From: an uncultured Alphaproteobacteria bacterium | Lineage (GTDB): Bacteria > Pseudomonadota > Alphaproteobacteria > HIMB59 > GCA-002718135 | Assembly: GCA_902603095.1 (NCBI GenBank) | Contig: CACKTS010000012.1 | Span: forward strand, 1 to 32,736 | Reading direction: 5' to 3' | DNA: 32,736 nt | Shown: positions 8,676 through 17,414 of the stretch, piece after piece | How positions within the stretch are numbered: the first letter of the stretch is position 1 | Layout of the letters: each line of letters starts with the position of its first letter | The notes under the pieces: model-generated | What the model was told of the DNA's origin: nothing | Databases searched by the model: none | The model's input: the letters and a program-made list of their open reading frames with translations, nothing else | Translations under genes and position numbers: made by a program

Positions 8676-9593
8676 TTATTCTATCTCCTTTAATCTTGGA
8701 TCTAAGTAATCTCTCAACCAATCTCCAACAATATTAAAAGCCAGCACAGTAATCAAAATAGCCATACCCGGAAAAAAAGGGAGCCACCATCTTTTTGCAA
8801 AAATATGATCTCTGCTCTCAGCAAGCATTGCCCCCCATGTTGGAATTTGAGGTGGAACTCCTAATCCTAAGAAAGATAGAGCTGCTTCAGCTAAAATAAC
8901 ACTAGCAACATTAAATGATGCAATAACTATCAACGGTGCGAAAATATTTGGCAAAATCGAACCAAACATAATACTTAAATTATTCACACCTAGAGCTTTT
9001 GCTGCTTCCACATATTCTTTTTCTTTTTGGGAAATTGTTTGAGCTCTCGCTATTCTGGCATATGTCACCCATTGACCTACGCCTAAAACTAAAATCAAAT
9101 TAATTAATCCTTCACCAAGGACAACCAGAAAAAGTATTGCAAGTAAAATAAAAGGGAAAGCCAGCTGTATATCAGCTAATCTCATTATAATATCATCAAT
9201 CAATCTTCCATAATATCCAGCAAATATCCCAAGTAGTGTTCCAATAATACCTCCTATAAAAACTGCTGAAAAACCTACAAGTAATGATACTTGAGCTCCA
9301 TATATTAATCTTGATAAACCATCTCTTCCAAGAGCGTCAGAACCAATTAGATATTTCATATCTCCTTTTTTATCTAGAGTTAAAGGTGGAGAAACTCTTT
9401 CCATGATATGATTTTTATTTGGATCAAGAGGAGATATTTCAGAAGCAAAGATTGCAACTATAATTATAAAAAAAAGCCAAAAAACAGAAATTAAAGCCCA
9501 TTTATTTTTTATAAGTGCAATCAATAGTTTTAAAAAAGATGATGAATTTTCATTTGATATTCTGTCGTTAGAAGTGGATTGTAATTCACTCAT
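8676..9593 (-). CDS. ABC transporter permease, DppC/OppC-type
   Basis: 305 residues with an N-terminal cytoplasmic tail and six membrane helices. The OppC-type N-terminal region (WALISVFWLFFIIIVAIFASEISPLDPN) precedes the permease domain; the ATPase-contact loop EAAKALGVNNLSIMFGSILPN is present, followed by AALSFLGLGVPPQIPTWGAML, a hallmark of the DppC group. It forms the inner-membrane channel with the DppB-type permease, with which it overlaps by 4 bp. Its likely ATPases are encoded far away at 26748-28711. Substrates of this family include peptides, nickel, opines and glutathione. Confidence 0.95.
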   Translation of the reverse strand: MSELQSTSNDRISNENSSSFLKLLIALIKNKWALISVFWLFFIIIVAIFASEISPLDPNKNHIMERVSPPLTLDKKGDMKYLIGSDALGRDGLSRLIYGAQVSLLVGFSAVFIGGIIGTLLGIFAGYYGRLIDDIIMRLADIQLAFPFILLAILFLVVLGEGLINLILVLGVGQWVTYARIARAQTISQKEKEYVEAAKALGVNNLSIMFGSILPNIFAPLIVIASFNVASVILAEAALSFLGLGVPPQIPTWGAMLAESRDHIFAKRWWLPFFPGMAILITVLAFNIVGDWLRDYLDPRLKEIE

Positions 9594-10564
9594 AGTTTTA
9601 TCCTAGGATCAAGTTTTGCATAAACTAAATCAGTTATAAGATTAATAACAATTACAAAAATAGATATGACCACAACAGCTGCTTGCACTAATGGTATATC
9701 TCTATTGGCTATCGCATCAAATACAGTTCTACCTAATCCAGGCCAAGCAAAAATTACTTCAACTACTACGACACCACTTATCATAAACCCAAATTCTAAA
9801 CCTATTATTGTAACGACTGGCAACCACGCGTTTCTCATTGCATGCCTCATGATTACAACATAATTTGTTAAGCCTTTAGATTTTGCAGTTCTAACATAAT
9901 CTTGTGATAAAACTTCGAGCATTGATGAACGAATTAATCTAGCGTTTCTTGCTACTGAATAAAATGCAACAGCAAAACCTGGTAATATTAAATAAGTAAG
10001 AGTTGTTGGTAAATTTTTAAAAGCTTCTATAAAATTTCCTTGAAATAATGGCATTAAGAAAGGCACATGACCAGATATTGGAAGCCATCCAACATTTAAT
10101 GATATGTAAAGAATGCACATTATGCCTAACCAAAAACTTGGTATTGATTGCCCTAACATTGCTATTGCCATTAACGTTCCATCAATCCATGTACCTCTAT
10201 AAACTGCAGCAAAAATTCCAAAAGGAATAGAACCAAAAATTGCTATTAACATTGAAAAAATTGTAAGTTCAATTGTTGCCGGTAATGTTTCAAGAATTAT
10301 AGTCATTGCAGATTGACCAAAGTATAATGAATTTCCAAAATCTAATTGAAGAAGTTTTATAAGATAATTAAAATATTGAATATAAAGTGGCTTATCAAAT
10401 CCAAGCTTTATTCTTGTAGCCTCAATCTCTTCTGGTGAGGCTCTATCACTAATAAAAAGATATGTTGGATCACCACCTATTTGTAAAGCGATAAACGTAA
10501 CTAACGTTACTCCAAAAATAACTAAAATAGTTTGTGGTAATCTTCGAAGTATATATACGAACAT
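9590..10564 (-). CDS. ABC transporter permease, DppB/OppB-type
   Basis: 324 residues, six membrane helices. The N-terminus MFVYILRRLPQTILVIFGVTLVTFIALQIGGDPT is typical of DppB/OppB proteins, and the cytoplasmic loop YVRTAKSKGLTNYVVIMRHAMRNAWLPVVT carries the EAA-like ATPase-contact motif. The end, VYAKLDPRIKL, is the standard DppB ending. It overlaps the DppC-type gene by 4 bp. A 59-bp gap containing a strong hairpin separates it from the binding-protein gene. No Shine-Dalgarno sequence is evident, so expression probably falls relative to the binding protein. Confidence 0.95.
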   Translation of the reverse strand: MFVYILRRLPQTILVIFGVTLVTFIALQIGGDPTYLFISDRASPEEIEATRIKLGFDKPLYIQYFNYLIKLLQLDFGNSLYFGQSAMTIILETLPATIELTIFSMLIAIFGSIPFGIFAAVYRGTWIDGTLMAIAMLGQSIPSFWLGIMCILYISLNVGWLPISGHVPFLMPLFQGNFIEAFKNLPTTLTYLILPGFAVAFYSVARNARLIRSSMLEVLSQDYVRTAKSKGLTNYVVIMRHAMRNAWLPVVTIIGLEFGFMISGVVVVEVIFAWPGLGRTVFDAIANRDIPLVQAAVVVISIFVIVINLITDLVYAKLDPRIKL

Positions 10565-10583
10565 TTTTTAAAGAGGGGAATTA

Positions 10584-10612
10584 ATGTTGGCCCCAATAAT
10601 TGGAGCCAACAT
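10584..10612 (-). promoter_or_regulatory. Hairpin between binding-protein and permease genes
   Basis: A perfect 8-bp inverted repeat (ATGTTGGC at 10584-10591 and GCCAACAT at 10605-10612) encloses a second small inverted repeat (CCA/TGG), so the RNA can fold into a long stem with a tiny loop. It begins 12 bp past the end of the binding-protein gene. No T-run follows on the minus strand, so it is more likely an mRNA-stabilising or processing hairpin, or a weak attenuator, than a full terminator. Such hairpins commonly raise binding protein over permease levels in ABC operons. Confidence 0.65.
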
Positions 10613-10623
10613 ATCAAATAAAT

Positions 10624-12183
10624 TTACTTTAAAGTAGCTTTAAATAAATCTACTTTTTCATCTCTTCTAGGAGACCAAGCTACTCGGTTACTTACACCAT
10701 AAAAATCAGGCTGGAAGTATAAATGCAGCCAAGGTCCTTCATTATAAAAAACCTCTAACATTCTATCTACTTCTCTACGAATAATGTATTCATTATTGGT
10801 GTTGTTAATAACTTTCCAACCTTTGAACCATTCTTCGTTCATCCATTTAGTGTAGTTAGGCCCTGAGTCAGGTTTAGATAGATCTGCCATATCGTAAAGT
10901 GGACTCCAAGTTGCTCCTCCTGATCCTATGAAATACATAGGTCCAGCTTTTTTCTCTATAATTAGAGGGATATATACTGAAGACCAATCTAAAATATCAC
11001 ATTTAGTTTTTACACCAACATCATCCAAGTATTGACAGATTGCTAAAACAACATTTCTATCATTTAGATATCTACCTTCACCAGCCTGGAGCGTCATCTC
11101 AAATCTTACTCCATTTGCATCTCTAGGATATCCTGCTTGATCAAGTAAATATTCAGCAATTTCAGGATCATAAGGATATGGTTTTAGAGTTGGGTGAGCA
11201 TTATTTGGATTAACAATACCAGTCATTCTTGTACAAGGCGCATTGAGAAGATTTGCACATATTGCCTCAACATCTACAGCATATTGAAGAGCTCTTCTAA
11301 CTTCTGGTTTTTGAATTGCTGCTCCACCAGGAGTTACAGCAAATTCAGGTCCTTGATGATAACCAACATACATTCTTCTTGTGCCCTGAACTTTTGCAAC
11401 TTTAGCAGTACTAGAAGCATCAATAGCCTCAACCTGATCTGGAGATGCATTAGTAATCATGTCTACATTACCAGCAATAAGTTCAGCTGTTCTAGTAGAA
11501 GCTTCAGGTATAACTCTCCAAATTATGTTGTCAAAGTTAGTTGGTATTGGAGGATTTGCAGCCTTTTTCATTACAATTTGACTACCTTTATCCCATTTAA
11601 CAAACTCATATGGTCCAGATCCAACTGGATTTGTTGCCGCTTCTTCTTTAGACATTTTTTCATAAGAGCCTTTACAGTGCACATAAACTTCAGCAATTAA
11701 ACCTAAAGCTATATGATTTGGTCCACCTAAGACAATTGTTACGTCTAGTTCGCCATCTGCTCTTGCTTCTTTAAAATCAATTGATTTATATACAAAGCCT
11801 GCAGAGTTACCAGTGAATGCCATTTCTGGATCAGCTACTCTATTGAAAGAATAAGCTGCATCTTCAGCTGTAAGTGCCTCACCATCATGACATGTTAAGC
11901 CTTTTTTTAACGTAAAGGTATATTCTTTTCCATCATCAGAAACCTTATAACTTTCTGCTAAATTAGGAACAATCGCACCTGTCTCATCAACTGAATATAG
12001 CTGTCCAAACATATGCTTCATTATATTAGCAGTATGTCTTGAACTAATTTGAGCTGGTTCCAAACCTTTAGTATCAGTTGGTAATCCAACTATAAATGTA
12101 TCATCTGGAGGAGCGGCAAAAGTATATGTAGATGGCATTATAAAACCAAATACAATTGCTACTCCAGTTATTAATTTTTTCAT
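10624..12183 (-). CDS. ABC transporter substrate-binding protein, family 5 (peptide/opine type)
   Basis: 519 residues with a signal peptide (MKKLITGVAIVFGFIMPSTYTFA, cleavage near residue 23-24); there is no lipobox, so the protein is periplasmic and free. The SBP_bac_5 pattern is clear: a GLEPAQISSRHTANIMKHMFGQLY opening lobe, PNLAESYKVSDDGKEYTFTLKKGLTCHDGEALTAEDAAYSFNR, the NPVGSGPYEFVKW segment, and a C-terminal ending characteristic of full-length members. Ligands of the family range from di- and oligopeptides to opines, glutathione and cyclic amides; none can be read here. It is preceded by an unusually strong Shine-Dalgarno and a palindrome shared with the divergent operons. Confidence 0.95.
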   Translation of the reverse strand: MKKLITGVAIVFGFIMPSTYTFAAPPDDTFIVGLPTDTKGLEPAQISSRHTANIMKHMFGQLYSVDETGAIVPNLAESYKVSDDGKEYTFTLKKGLTCHDGEALTAEDAAYSFNRVADPEMAFTGNSAGFVYKSIDFKEARADGELDVTIVLGGPNHIALGLIAEVYVHCKGSYEKMSKEEAATNPVGSGPYEFVKWDKGSQIVMKKAANPPIPTNFDNIIWRVIPEASTRTAELIAGNVDMITNASPDQVEAIDASSTAKVAKVQGTRRMYVGYHQGPEFAVTPGGAAIQKPEVRRALQYAVDVEAICANLLNAPCTRMTGIVNPNNAHPTLKPYPYDPEIAEYLLDQAGYPRDANGVRFEMTLQAGEGRYLNDRNVVLAICQYLDDVGVKTKCDILDWSSVYIPLIIEKKAGPMYFIGSGGATWSPLYDMADLSKPDSGPNYTKWMNEEWFKGWKVINNTNNEYIIRREVDRMLEVFYNEGPWLHLYFQPDFYGVSNRVAWSPRRDEKVDLFKATLK

Positions 12184-12186
12184 ACA

Positions 12187-12194
12187 ACCTCCCT
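12187..12194 (-). promoter_or_regulatory. Strong ribosome-binding site of the binding-protein gene
   Basis: On the minus strand AGGGAGGT lies 3-4 bases before the ATG at 12183. Most other genes here have weak or no Shine-Dalgarno match, so this one stands out and fits high expression of a periplasmic binding protein. Confidence 0.7.
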
Positions 12195-12258
12195 AAGTAT
12201 TTGATATGAATAATTAGTTGAAACTAAAGAAATTTAGATTTTTTAGAATAGTAATTTA

Positions 12259-12274
12259 GTCACTCAAGTGATGA
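12259..12274 (-). promoter_or_regulatory. Putative operator copy C (binding-protein promoter)
   Basis: Minus strand TCATCACTTGAGTGAC, with a perfect inner inverted repeat TCACT-CA-AGTGA (12260-12271). It matches the site at 17498-17513 in 14 of 16 positions and lies 75 bp upstream of the binding-protein ATG, in the same orientation relative to its gene. The 147-bp region 12184-12330 otherwise contains only AT-rich sequence and a short AAT repeat (about 12311-12325). Confidence 0.6.
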
Positions 12275-12330
12275 CATTAAGTCATTAACAATGCATTAAT
12301 ATTGCAAAAAAATAATAATAATAATTAGTA

Positions 12331-13335
12331 TTATAAATATATTTTTTTCCCAGTTTTTGCCGATTTTATACAAGCATCAACAATTATTAATGATTTAAGA
12401 TGATCATTATTTACTTTATTTACTTTAATGTAATTATTTTTTATTTTCATTAAATTTATAAAATCTAAAAGAAGATGATTTGCATCATCTGACCACATTT
12501 TAAATTTCTTTAATTTTATATTTTTAAATTTAGAAGAATTGAGTTTTCTATAACTTAAATTAGAAAATTGTTTTTTTTGTATTATAACACCCTTAGTACA
12601 ATCTGTTCTCCATTCAAAATTTATAGACTTGCAATTACTTTGCCAATTACCAATATAATTAATTTGAATTCCATTATTTAATTCTATTATTGCATTCACA
12701 TTTGTATGATGTTTATACATTGACCAGGGAGGATTAGAAGTAGTTGCAAAAACTGTTTTTGCATTTGAGTTGTAGATAAATCTTATTAAATCGAAATGGT
12801 GAATTGATTGTTCCCATAACATTGGATGTTTCATATAAAGAGGATATTTATTTAATCGTTTCAATTTTCCATCTCTCCATCTTTCATAGATAAATTTTGA
12901 AAAATGAGGCTTGCCAACTTTCTTTGATTTAATTAGTTTTATTTTTTCTAAAGTTGATGGCAAGTATCGAAAATTTAAACCTACCATCAATAGAAGTTTT
13001 TGTTGATTCATGAAGTTAACTAAACTTAATGCCTCTTTGAAATTTACAGCCAGAGGTTTTTCTACCAAAATGGGTAATCTGTATTTTGCACAAGCTTTTA
13101 TATCCTTCATTCTATTAAAAGGAGGTGTGCTTAGAATAATTCCATCAGCTTTTGATTCTAATAAAGCGTGTGATATTTTAGAATAAAAAGGAATGTCTAT
13201 AGTATATTTGTCTTTGGTTTTTTCATTTATGTCACATATTGCAATTATTTCAGTTTTTTTATTTTTTTTTATTATTTGCAACCAATTCTTACCCCTTGGA
13301 CCATAACCAACTAAAATTAATTTAATTTTTTTCAT
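12331..13335 (-). CDS. Gfo/Idh/MocA family oxidoreductase
   Basis: 334 residues. The Rossmann motif LILVGYGPRGKNWLQII opens the protein, VEKPLAVN near residue 93 is the family's conserved EKP loop, and EQSIHHFDLIRF carries the catalytic-region histidines. The usual substrates are sugars or their derivatives. It overlaps the upstream epimerase-type gene by 14 bp, so the two are coupled. The protein is very lysine/asparagine rich, with a notably more AT-rich coding sequence than the flanking transporter and aminotransferase genes, like surface-sugar genes in related organisms. Whether it belongs to the same pathway as its neighbours is uncertain. Confidence 0.88.
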   Translation of the reverse strand: MKKIKLILVGYGPRGKNWLQIIKKNKKTEIIAICDINEKTKDKYTIDIPFYSKISHALLESKADGIILSTPPFNRMKDIKACAKYRLPILVEKPLAVNFKEALSLVNFMNQQKLLLMVGLNFRYLPSTLEKIKLIKSKKVGKPHFSKFIYERWRDGKLKRLNKYPLYMKHPMLWEQSIHHFDLIRFIYNSNAKTVFATTSNPPWSMYKHHTNVNAIIELNNGIQINYIGNWQSNCKSINFEWRTDCTKGVIIQKKQFSNLSYRKLNSSKFKNIKLKKFKMWSDDANHLLLDFINLMKIKNNYIKVNKVNNDHLKSLIIVDACIKSAKTGKKIYL

Positions 13336-14212
13336 CTAATTTTTTTATCAAACTAATTCCTCTTTGAATTGAAGTCCAGTTATTAAATTTAATTTTATTT
13401 TTATAAATAGAGTAGCTTGCATTATATATTGCTTCTTTATTATAGGTCTTTAATAGATTTTTATGTTTGTTTATTTTTTTCATAATATCAATATCACTTG
13501 AGATATATGGTGAGACTAAATTCAAAATCTTAAAATTATTATTATTTTTTATTAAAGAGTGAATGACATTTGGTATATCTTTTAAATATGTCCAATCCCT
13601 CATAGAATTAAAAGAATTTGTTTTTAATAATTTGTTATTTGCATAACTATTCAACCAATTCTGTATAAGAGAAACATTGACCCTACTCCATTTACTTTTT
13701 TCATAGCCACAATAAACATTACCCAATCTTAATATAGTTAATTTTATTTTATTTTTTGTACAAAATTCTCTACATATATTTTCAGATATTAATTTGGACT
13801 TAGAATAAGGATCTCTAGCTGATGTCTTAGATTTTTCATTATAATTTAATTTTTTGTAATTTCTATAAACTGAAGTAGAGCTAATATAGAAAAACTTTTT
13901 GGTTTGCATTTTTTTTGCAAGAATTAGAGCTTTTTTAGTTAGCTTAATATTTTCATTTAACAGACTATTAGATTTAAATTTACTTGGTTTTGTAATAGCT
14001 GAATTATGAATAAATATTTCAACATTACTGAATTTTGTAAATGTATTTTTTAAAAGTAAATCAAACTTTAATTTATTTATATTTTCTAATTTAGATATTC
14101 TGTAAGAAAAGTTGATATCATTTGCATAAATAAAATAACTAAGACTTCCTAGAACATTTGTTAATTCAGATCCAACAAGACCTCCTGCTCCAGTTATAAA
14201 AATTTTTTTTAT
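13322..14212 (-). CDS. NAD-dependent epimerase/dehydratase (extended SDR), apparent ATA start
   Basis: The longest ATG-started frame begins at 13909, but the same frame is open up to a stop at 14243-14245 and the extra part is essential: it encodes KKIFITGAGGLVGSEL, the GxxGxxG NAD-binding motif, and IFIHNSAITKPSKF. With it the protein has about 296 residues, Ser112, Tyr136 and Lys140 (DPYSKSK) as catalytic triad, and normal family length. No ATG, GTG or TTG precedes the Rossmann motif; ATA at 14210-14212, followed by AAAAAAATTTTT, sits exactly where ATG would be expected and just 1 bp after the VOC stop codon. Either AUA initiates or the start codon is mutated or misread. Confidence 0.75.
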   Translation of the reverse strand: MKKIFITGAGGLVGSELTNVLGSLSYFIYANDINFSYRISKLENINKLKFDLLLKNTFTKFSNVEIFIHNSAITKPSKFKSNSLLNENIKLTKKALILAKKMQTKKFFYISSTSVYRNYKKLNYNEKSKTSARDPYSKSKLISENICREFCTKNKIKLTILRLGNVYCGYEKSKWSRVNVSLIQNWLNSYANNKLLKTNSFNSMRDWTYLKDIPNVIHSLIKNNNNFKILNLVSPYISSDIDIMKKINKHKNLLKTYNKEAIYNASYSIYKNKIKFNNWTSIQRGISLIKKLDEKN

Positions 14213-14213
14213 T

Positions 14214-14696
14214 TTATATTCCTTGGTAAGATTTGAATTTTTCTAATTCATCTTCATTATAAACTTGCATTAATTCTACTTCAATATTGTCAACTTCATT
14301 ATCTAAAAAAGCAATAAATCCCTCAGGATGGGGATGCTTACCAGTTACTTTACAAGCTTTACATTCACGAAGCGTGGCACCTTCATCAATCATTGTTTTG
14401 ATAGAATCCTCAAGATTCTTAACTACATAACAAATATGGTGGAGGCCGCCCTGACCTCTCTCTTTTATCCATTTGTTAAATCTGCCATCATGATCTTGTG
14501 ATTGACAAAGCTGATATTCAACTTCACCTATGTTAAATACAGCCACTCTAGTTCTTGATTTAGGCATATCCTGAATTTCTACATCGTTAGATATTCCAAT
14601 AAAATTTTTATAAAATTGAAGAGACTTTTCTATATCTTCAACTGCAAAAGCCATATGCTTGATTTCAACTATTTCATTTTTTGGATCATTTATCAT
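14214..14696 (-). CDS. VOC (glyoxalase/methylmalonyl-CoA epimerase-like) protein
   Basis: 160 residues forming two paired beta-alpha-beta-beta-beta modules. The first starts EIKHMAFAVEDIEKSLQFYKNFIG and the second GLHHICYVVKNLEDSIKTMIDEGA. Likely metal ligands are His14 (KHMAF), the His of LHHICY and the Glu of IEVELMQ. The pattern is nearest to methylmalonyl-CoA epimerase/glyoxalase I-type members, but an insertion with CKACKVTGKHPHPEG is unusual, so the substrate is left open. It overlaps the upstream aminotransferase gene by 4 bp and is followed closely by the epimerase gene. Confidence 0.85.
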   Translation of the reverse strand: MINDPKNEIVEIKHMAFAVEDIEKSLQFYKNFIGISNDVEIQDMPKSRTRVAVFNIGEVEYQLCQSQDHDGRFNKWIKERGQGGLHHICYVVKNLEDSIKTMIDEGATLRECKACKVTGKHPHPEGFIAFLDNEVDNIEVELMQVYNEDELEKFKSYQGI

Positions 14697-15856
14697 ATGC
14701 TTTCTACTACTTTTTGAATTCTAGCTACTGCTTCTTTAATTCTATCTGCAGGTTGAGTTAATGAAAATCTTACAAAATCATCGCAATGATCTCCGTATAA
14801 TCCTCCTGGATAAATAATAACTTTACCCTCCTCTAATAATTTTAAACAAAAATCAGTTGCATTCAATCCTGTCTTAGAAACATCTGCATAAACATAATAA
14901 CCTCCTTGTGGTTCTGAATAAGGTATATTTAATTGGTCTAATCCTTCACATAGAATTTCACATCTTTCTTGCATAATATTCTGCATATTTATTACACAAT
15001 CCTGAGGACCTTTTAGTGCAGCTAAAGCTGCATGCTGACTTACTGCAGGTGCACAAATAGCAAACCCATGATGTATTTCTCCTAAATGAGTAATTAATTT
15101 TTTTGGACCCGCAAAATATCCTACTCTCCATCCTGTCATACAATAAGCTTTTGAAAAACCATTAAGGGTTATAGTTCTCTCAAACATTTCTGGTAAAGCA
15201 GCCACTGGTTGAGCTGAATGATTTCCAAATGTAAGACGAGAATATATCTCATCAGATATAACTATTAGATCGTGTTTAATAGCAAGCTTTGACAACTTTA
15301 CAACTTCTTCATATGGTGTCACTGCTCCTGTCGGATTACAAGGATTTATAATAACCATTATTTTAGTTTTATCTGTTATTAATGGTTCAACAGCCTCTGC
15401 TGACATAGCAAAATTGTTATCGATGTAAGTTTTAACCATTATAGGATTAGCTTCAGCTAATTCTGCAGCTTGAAAATATGGGTTATAACCGGGTGCAACA
15501 GCAATCATTTCATCACCTGCATTTAGTATACCAAGAGCAATAGCAAACATTGCTTCTTGTCCGCCAGCGGTTACAACTATTTCATCTTCGTTATATTTAG
15601 CACCACCATTATTCAATATATCTGTGCAAATTTCGTTTCTTAGTTCAGGCATCCCCATAGGATGAGTATAATGTGTTGCACCGTTATTTAATGCATTAAT
15701 ACCTGCATCTATTATATGTCTTGGGGTGTCTAAGTCTGTATCACCTCTTCCCATTGCAATAACATCATCAAGTTTTTGTTGGATATTCCACATCTGTGTC
15801 ACAATATTCGACTTATGATCTTTAATTCTTGAGGCTACAAAATTTTTCTTAATCAT
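14693..15856 (-). CDS. PLP-dependent aminotransferase, class I/II
   Basis: 387 residues. The PLP lysine is Lys236 in TLNGFSKAYCMTGWRVGY; Asn174 (NPCNPTGAV), Asp202 and Tyr205 (SDEIYSRL) complete the cofactor pocket. It is an AspC/AlaA-like fold type I enzyme that moves an amino group between an amino acid and a keto acid. It aligns without gaps over at least 250 residues with the aminotransferase at 22775-23935, placed in the divergent operon. It follows the M32 gene by 1 bp and overlaps the VOC gene by 4 bp. The amino acid used is unknown. Confidence 0.93.
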   Translation of the reverse strand: MIKKNFVASRIKDHKSNIVTQMWNIQQKLDDVIAMGRGDTDLDTPRHIIDAGINALNNGATHYTHPMGMPELRNEICTDILNNGGAKYNEDEIVVTAGGQEAMFAIALGILNAGDEMIAVAPGYNPYFQAAELAEANPIMVKTYIDNNFAMSAEAVEPLITDKTKIMVIINPCNPTGAVTPYEEVVKLSKLAIKHDLIVISDEIYSRLTFGNHSAQPVAALPEMFERTITLNGFSKAYCMTGWRVGYFAGPKKLITHLGEIHHGFAICAPAVSQHAALAALKGPQDCVINMQNIMQERCEILCEGLDQLNIPYSEPQGGYYVYADVSKTGLNATDFCLKLLEEGKVIIYPGGLYGDHCDDFVRFSLTQPADRIKEAVARIQKVVESI

Positions 15857-15857
15857 T

Positions 15858-17393
15858 TTAAAATTTTACTCCATAAACTTGGCTTGCTTTATTTTTTAAA
15901 TAATCAATGTATGGATTTGGATTCAAAGTTTCGCCAGTTGATTTTTCTAAAAGTTCATTTCTTGAATACCTTCTTCCATGCTGATGTATATTGGAGCTTA
16001 ACCATTTTAATAATGGCGAGTAATTTGCATTATTGATTTGATTTTGAATTTCGGGTTCTTTCTTTTTCATAGCATCGATTAATTGTGCGGCCATTACATT
16101 GCCAATTGTATAATTGCAAAATGTTCCAAACTGCCCTCCAGACCAATGAATGTCTTGCAAAACTCCCAAACTGTCATCAGGAACTTCTAAGCCAAGGTGT
16201 TTTTTAATTTGATCATTCCAAATATGAGGCAAATCAGATACTTTTAAGCTTTTATCTACAAGCATACTTTCAATATCAACTCTTAACATTATATGAAAAT
16301 CGTAAGTTGATTCGTCTGACTCAACTCTAATTAAACTAGGTTCAATAACATTAACTGCTTTAAAAAAATCTTCATCAGATACACCCTTTAATGTTTCAGG
16401 AAAACAATTAAATAATTCTTCATAATGATTTTCCCAAAAAATTTTACTTCTTCCAATATGATTCTCATATAGTCTAGATTGTGACTCATGTGCTCCAAAA
16501 CTGACTCCACCAACAGCATAAAAACTTAAAAAATCAGTAGCCATCGCAGATCGGGTATATTTTTTATTTATATTTTGCTCATAAATTCCATGACCTGCTT
16601 CATGAAGAGTGCCGAAAAGAGAAGGATTAATAAAATTTTTATAATATCTTGTGGTAATTCTAACATCTTCTCTAGTAAATGATATTTCAAAAGGATGAAC
16701 TGTACTGTCAAGTCTTCCTCTTTCAAAATCATATCCAAATTTTTTTGCTATATTTGTTGAAAACTCAATTTGTTTATCAATTGGATATTCTTTGTATAAA
16801 AAAGTTTTATTTGGTTGATCAATTTTTGATGTCACTTCAAGAATTTCACCCAAACCCTTTTTAAGAACTTCAAATAATTTTTTAAGAGAGTTAACTGATT
16901 CACCTGGTTCAAATCTCTGCATTAATGCATCATAAGGATGGTCATTAAATCCAATACACTGAGCCTGTTCAATTGCTATATTTACCTGCTCTTCAAGAAA
17001 GGGTTTAAAGATACTAAAATCTTTTTTTTCACGAGCCTCAGCCCAAGCGTTATGAGCGAGTGGTTCCAATTCAGCTTTTCTAACTTGTATTTTTTCAGGA
17101 ATTTTATCGTGATATTCAATTGCTTCACTAAGATGTAACAAAGTTTTTTTTTCAAAAGTGTCGTTATCTAAGTTATGAGTTTCATTTTTTGAATCATCGA
17201 GAAGTTTTCTCATTTTAGAAGATAATAATATTTCTCTTGCTACTGAAGTTAAGGTTCCAACCTGTAAACCTCTACTATTTGCACCTTGTTTCGGCATTTT
17301 TGTTCTTGAGTCCCAAATTAATACTGACATAGTGTTTAATATGTCATTAAATCTGTTTATTTCATGATTTAAGTTTTGAAATGCATTACCCAT
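15858..17393 (-). CDS. M32 family metallocarboxypeptidase
   Basis: 511 residues, the usual length of carboxypeptidase Taq-type enzymes. All M32 signatures are present: HPF (233-235), DVRITTRY (243-250), the zinc motif HEAGH (264-268), HESQSR with the third ligand (302-307), and QDIHWSGGQFGTF near residue 420. These cytosolic enzymes remove C-terminal amino acids from peptides. It is the first gene of the minus-strand operon 17393-12331 and starts at ATG 17393, about 50 bp from a palindromic operator candidate. Together with the M20 dipeptidase it points to peptide or peptide-like substrates. Confidence 0.95.
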   Translation of the reverse strand: MGNAFQNLNHEINRFNDILNTMSVLIWDSRTKMPKQGANSRGLQVGTLTSVAREILLSSKMRKLLDDSKNETHNLDNDTFEKKTLLHLSEAIEYHDKIPEKIQVRKAELEPLAHNAWAEAREKKDFSIFKPFLEEQVNIAIEQAQCIGFNDHPYDALMQRFEPGESVNSLKKLFEVLKKGLGEILEVTSKIDQPNKTFLYKEYPIDKQIEFSTNIAKKFGYDFERGRLDSTVHPFEISFTREDVRITTRYYKNFINPSLFGTLHEAGHGIYEQNINKKYTRSAMATDFLSFYAVGGVSFGAHESQSRLYENHIGRSKIFWENHYEELFNCFPETLKGVSDEDFFKAVNVIEPSLIRVESDESTYDFHIMLRVDIESMLVDKSLKVSDLPHIWNDQIKKHLGLEVPDDSLGVLQDIHWSGGQFGTFCNYTIGNVMAAQLIDAMKKKEPEIQNQINNANYSPLLKWLSSNIHQHGRRYSRNELLEKSTGETLNPNPYIDYLKNKASQVYGVKF

Positions 17394-17414
17394 AATTATT
17401 TGTATCTAAAACGT

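Noticed and set aside
11194-11700. A 168-codon open frame on the plus strand opposite the binding-protein gene, and similar frames opposite M32, M24 and Gfo genes.
   Set aside because: They are antisense shadows of well-recognised genes, with serine/cysteine-rich or otherwise unlikely translations.
12311-12325. Short AAT repeats upstream of the binding-protein gene considered as a simple repeat or phase-variable tract.
   Set aside because: Only a few units in an AT-rich gap, not in a position to alter spacing of a recognised promoter element.
13322-13909. Starting the epimerase at ATG 13909 as a 195-residue protein.
   Set aside because: This removes the NAD-binding GxxGxxG segment that is plainly encoded upstream in the same open frame.
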